Source: Deltaproteobacteria bacterium
GTDB lineage: Bacteria > Desulfobacterota > Desulfuromonadia > Desulfuromonadales > BM103
Assembly (NCBI GenBank): GCA_006226895.1
Contig: SBFN01000146.1
Coordinates: 1 to 7,118, forward strand
Length of the DNA stretch: 7,118 nucleotides
Reading direction: 5' to 3'
In this document: piece by piece, positions 6,592 through 7,118 of the stretch
How the letters are laid out: the number at the start of each line of letters is the position of its first letter
Position numbering within the stretch: the first letter of the stretch is position 1
The notes under the pieces: model-generated
Seen by the model: only the letters and a program-made list of their open reading frames with translations
Databases searched by the model: none
Told to the model about the DNA's origin: nothing
Position numbers and translations under genes: made by a program

Positions 6592-7118
6592 ATGGAAATC
6601 GAACAGGGAGCGGGCAAGATCGCCAAATGCTTGAAGCTGATGCTCAGTGATAAGCCCGGGCATCTGGCGAGTGTGATGGCGGCTATTGCCTCGAAGAATG
6701 CCAGCGTTGGCGATATCCATCTATTGCGGGTCGGTAGAACACACAACACGCGTGAGATCGTCGTCTACGTTGATTCTGATCATCAGTTTGAAGAGGTGGT
6801 TGAGGCCATCGCCAACCTGGAAGGGATCATCGTTGAGGACGAGATTGATCTGGTTCACCAGGTGCACGAAGGCGGCAAAATTGCCACTAAAAGCCAGGTT
6901 CGAATTGAGACGATTACTGATGTTCGCCAGATTTACACGCCAGGTGTTGCGGCCATCTGCAAAGACATCGAGCATCATCCCGAGCACGCTCACAAATATA
7001 CGTCGATTCCCAATCAGGTGGCTATCGTCACCAACGGTACGGCGATCCTCGGCCTTGGTGATATCGGTGCTGTTGCCGGCATGCCGGTCATGGAAGGCAA
7101 GTCTGTACTCTTTGACTA
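6592..7118 (+). CDS. ACT-domain NAD(P)-dependent malic enzyme, N-terminal part (3' end outside window)
   Basis: Malic enzyme decarboxylates malate to pyruvate and CO2 with reduction of NAD(P), linking the C4 pool to pyruvate; it is cytosolic. The 175 codons seen start with an ACT-type regulatory domain (about residues 13-90: KLMLSDKPGHLASVMAAIA, then VGDIHLLRVG and REIVVYVD). The malic enzyme N-domain follows, with the signature IYTPGVAAICKDI, in which Tyr115 corresponds to the catalytic tyrosine. Next is VAIVTNGTAILGLGDIGAVAG, then MPVMEGKSVLFD at the window edge. The chosen ATG has GGAG at 6583-6586, 5 bases upstream. An in-frame ATG at 6574 would add six residues but lacks a ribosome binding site. 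The gene appears to have its own promoter. The ACT domain suggests allosteric control, perhaps by an amino acid; the ligand is unknown. Cofactor preference cannot be judged because the nucleotide-binding domain lies outside. Confidence 0.93.
   Translation, partial: MEIEQGAGKIAKCLKLMLSDKPGHLASVMAAIASKNASVGDIHLLRVGRTHNTREIVVYVDSDHQFEEVVEAIANLEGIIVEDEIDLVHQVHEGGKIATKSQVRIETITDVRQIYTPGVAAICKDIEHHPEHAHKYTSIPNQVAIVTNGTAILGLGDIGAVAGMPVMEGKSVLFD

Noticed and set aside
6343..6993. Minus-strand open frames across the terminator and the start of the malic enzyme gene
   Set aside because: They cross a strong + strand terminator, promoter and a conserved ACT domain, and encode nothing recognisable.

Overview
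The window looks like chromosome of a Gram-negative anaerobe of the Desulfuromonadales type (Geobacter, Desulfuromonas or Pelobacter relatives). This is inferred from three things: the chemoreceptor tip variant [16 protein letters not shown], a second EF-G of the class shared by deltaproteobacteria, spirochaetes and mitochondria, and an ACT-domain malic enzyme. No 16S or other marker gene is present, so the placement is from protein style only. Every gene supported here is on the + strand.

Region 1 (1-6063) reads as one co-directional, tightly packed cluster. It holds the C-terminal 443 residues of a methyl-accepting chemotaxis protein (1-1332), a PhnP-like metallo-beta-lactamase-fold hydrolase starting in a 4-base ATGA overlap (1329-2117), a 612-residue soluble protein of unknown function 17 bases later (2135-3973), and an EF-G2-type translational GTPase 31 bases later (4005-6063). 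The EF-G2 gene is split between two reading frames near 4722-4745. All GTPase motifs lie in the first frame and domains II-V in the second, so it is either a recent pseudogene or carries a sequence error.

Region 2 (6064-6591) is intergenic but not empty. It holds a perfect ATATGAA-AA-TTCATAT inverted repeat, a good sigma-70 promoter (TTGACA, 17-base gap, CATATT), a 38-codon reading frame with a consensus Shine-Dalgarno that would encode a one-helix membrane protein, a hairpin presenting GGAGG in its loop, and a strong rho-independent terminator. Together these make a self-contained small transcription unit not captured by ordinary gene calling. A second promoter with a perfect TATAAT box follows.

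Region 3 (6592-7118) is the first 175 codons of an ACT-domain NAD(P)-dependent malic enzyme, cut by the window end.

The cluster genes have no obvious common pathway (chemosensing, cyclic-phosphate or related phosphodiester hydrolysis, unknown, ribosome recycling). The small membrane-protein unit and the malic enzyme appear to be transcribed separately from it. The most notable observations are the 38-aa gene unit, the matched 56-residue duplications in both arms of the chemoreceptor, and the frameshifted EF-G2.
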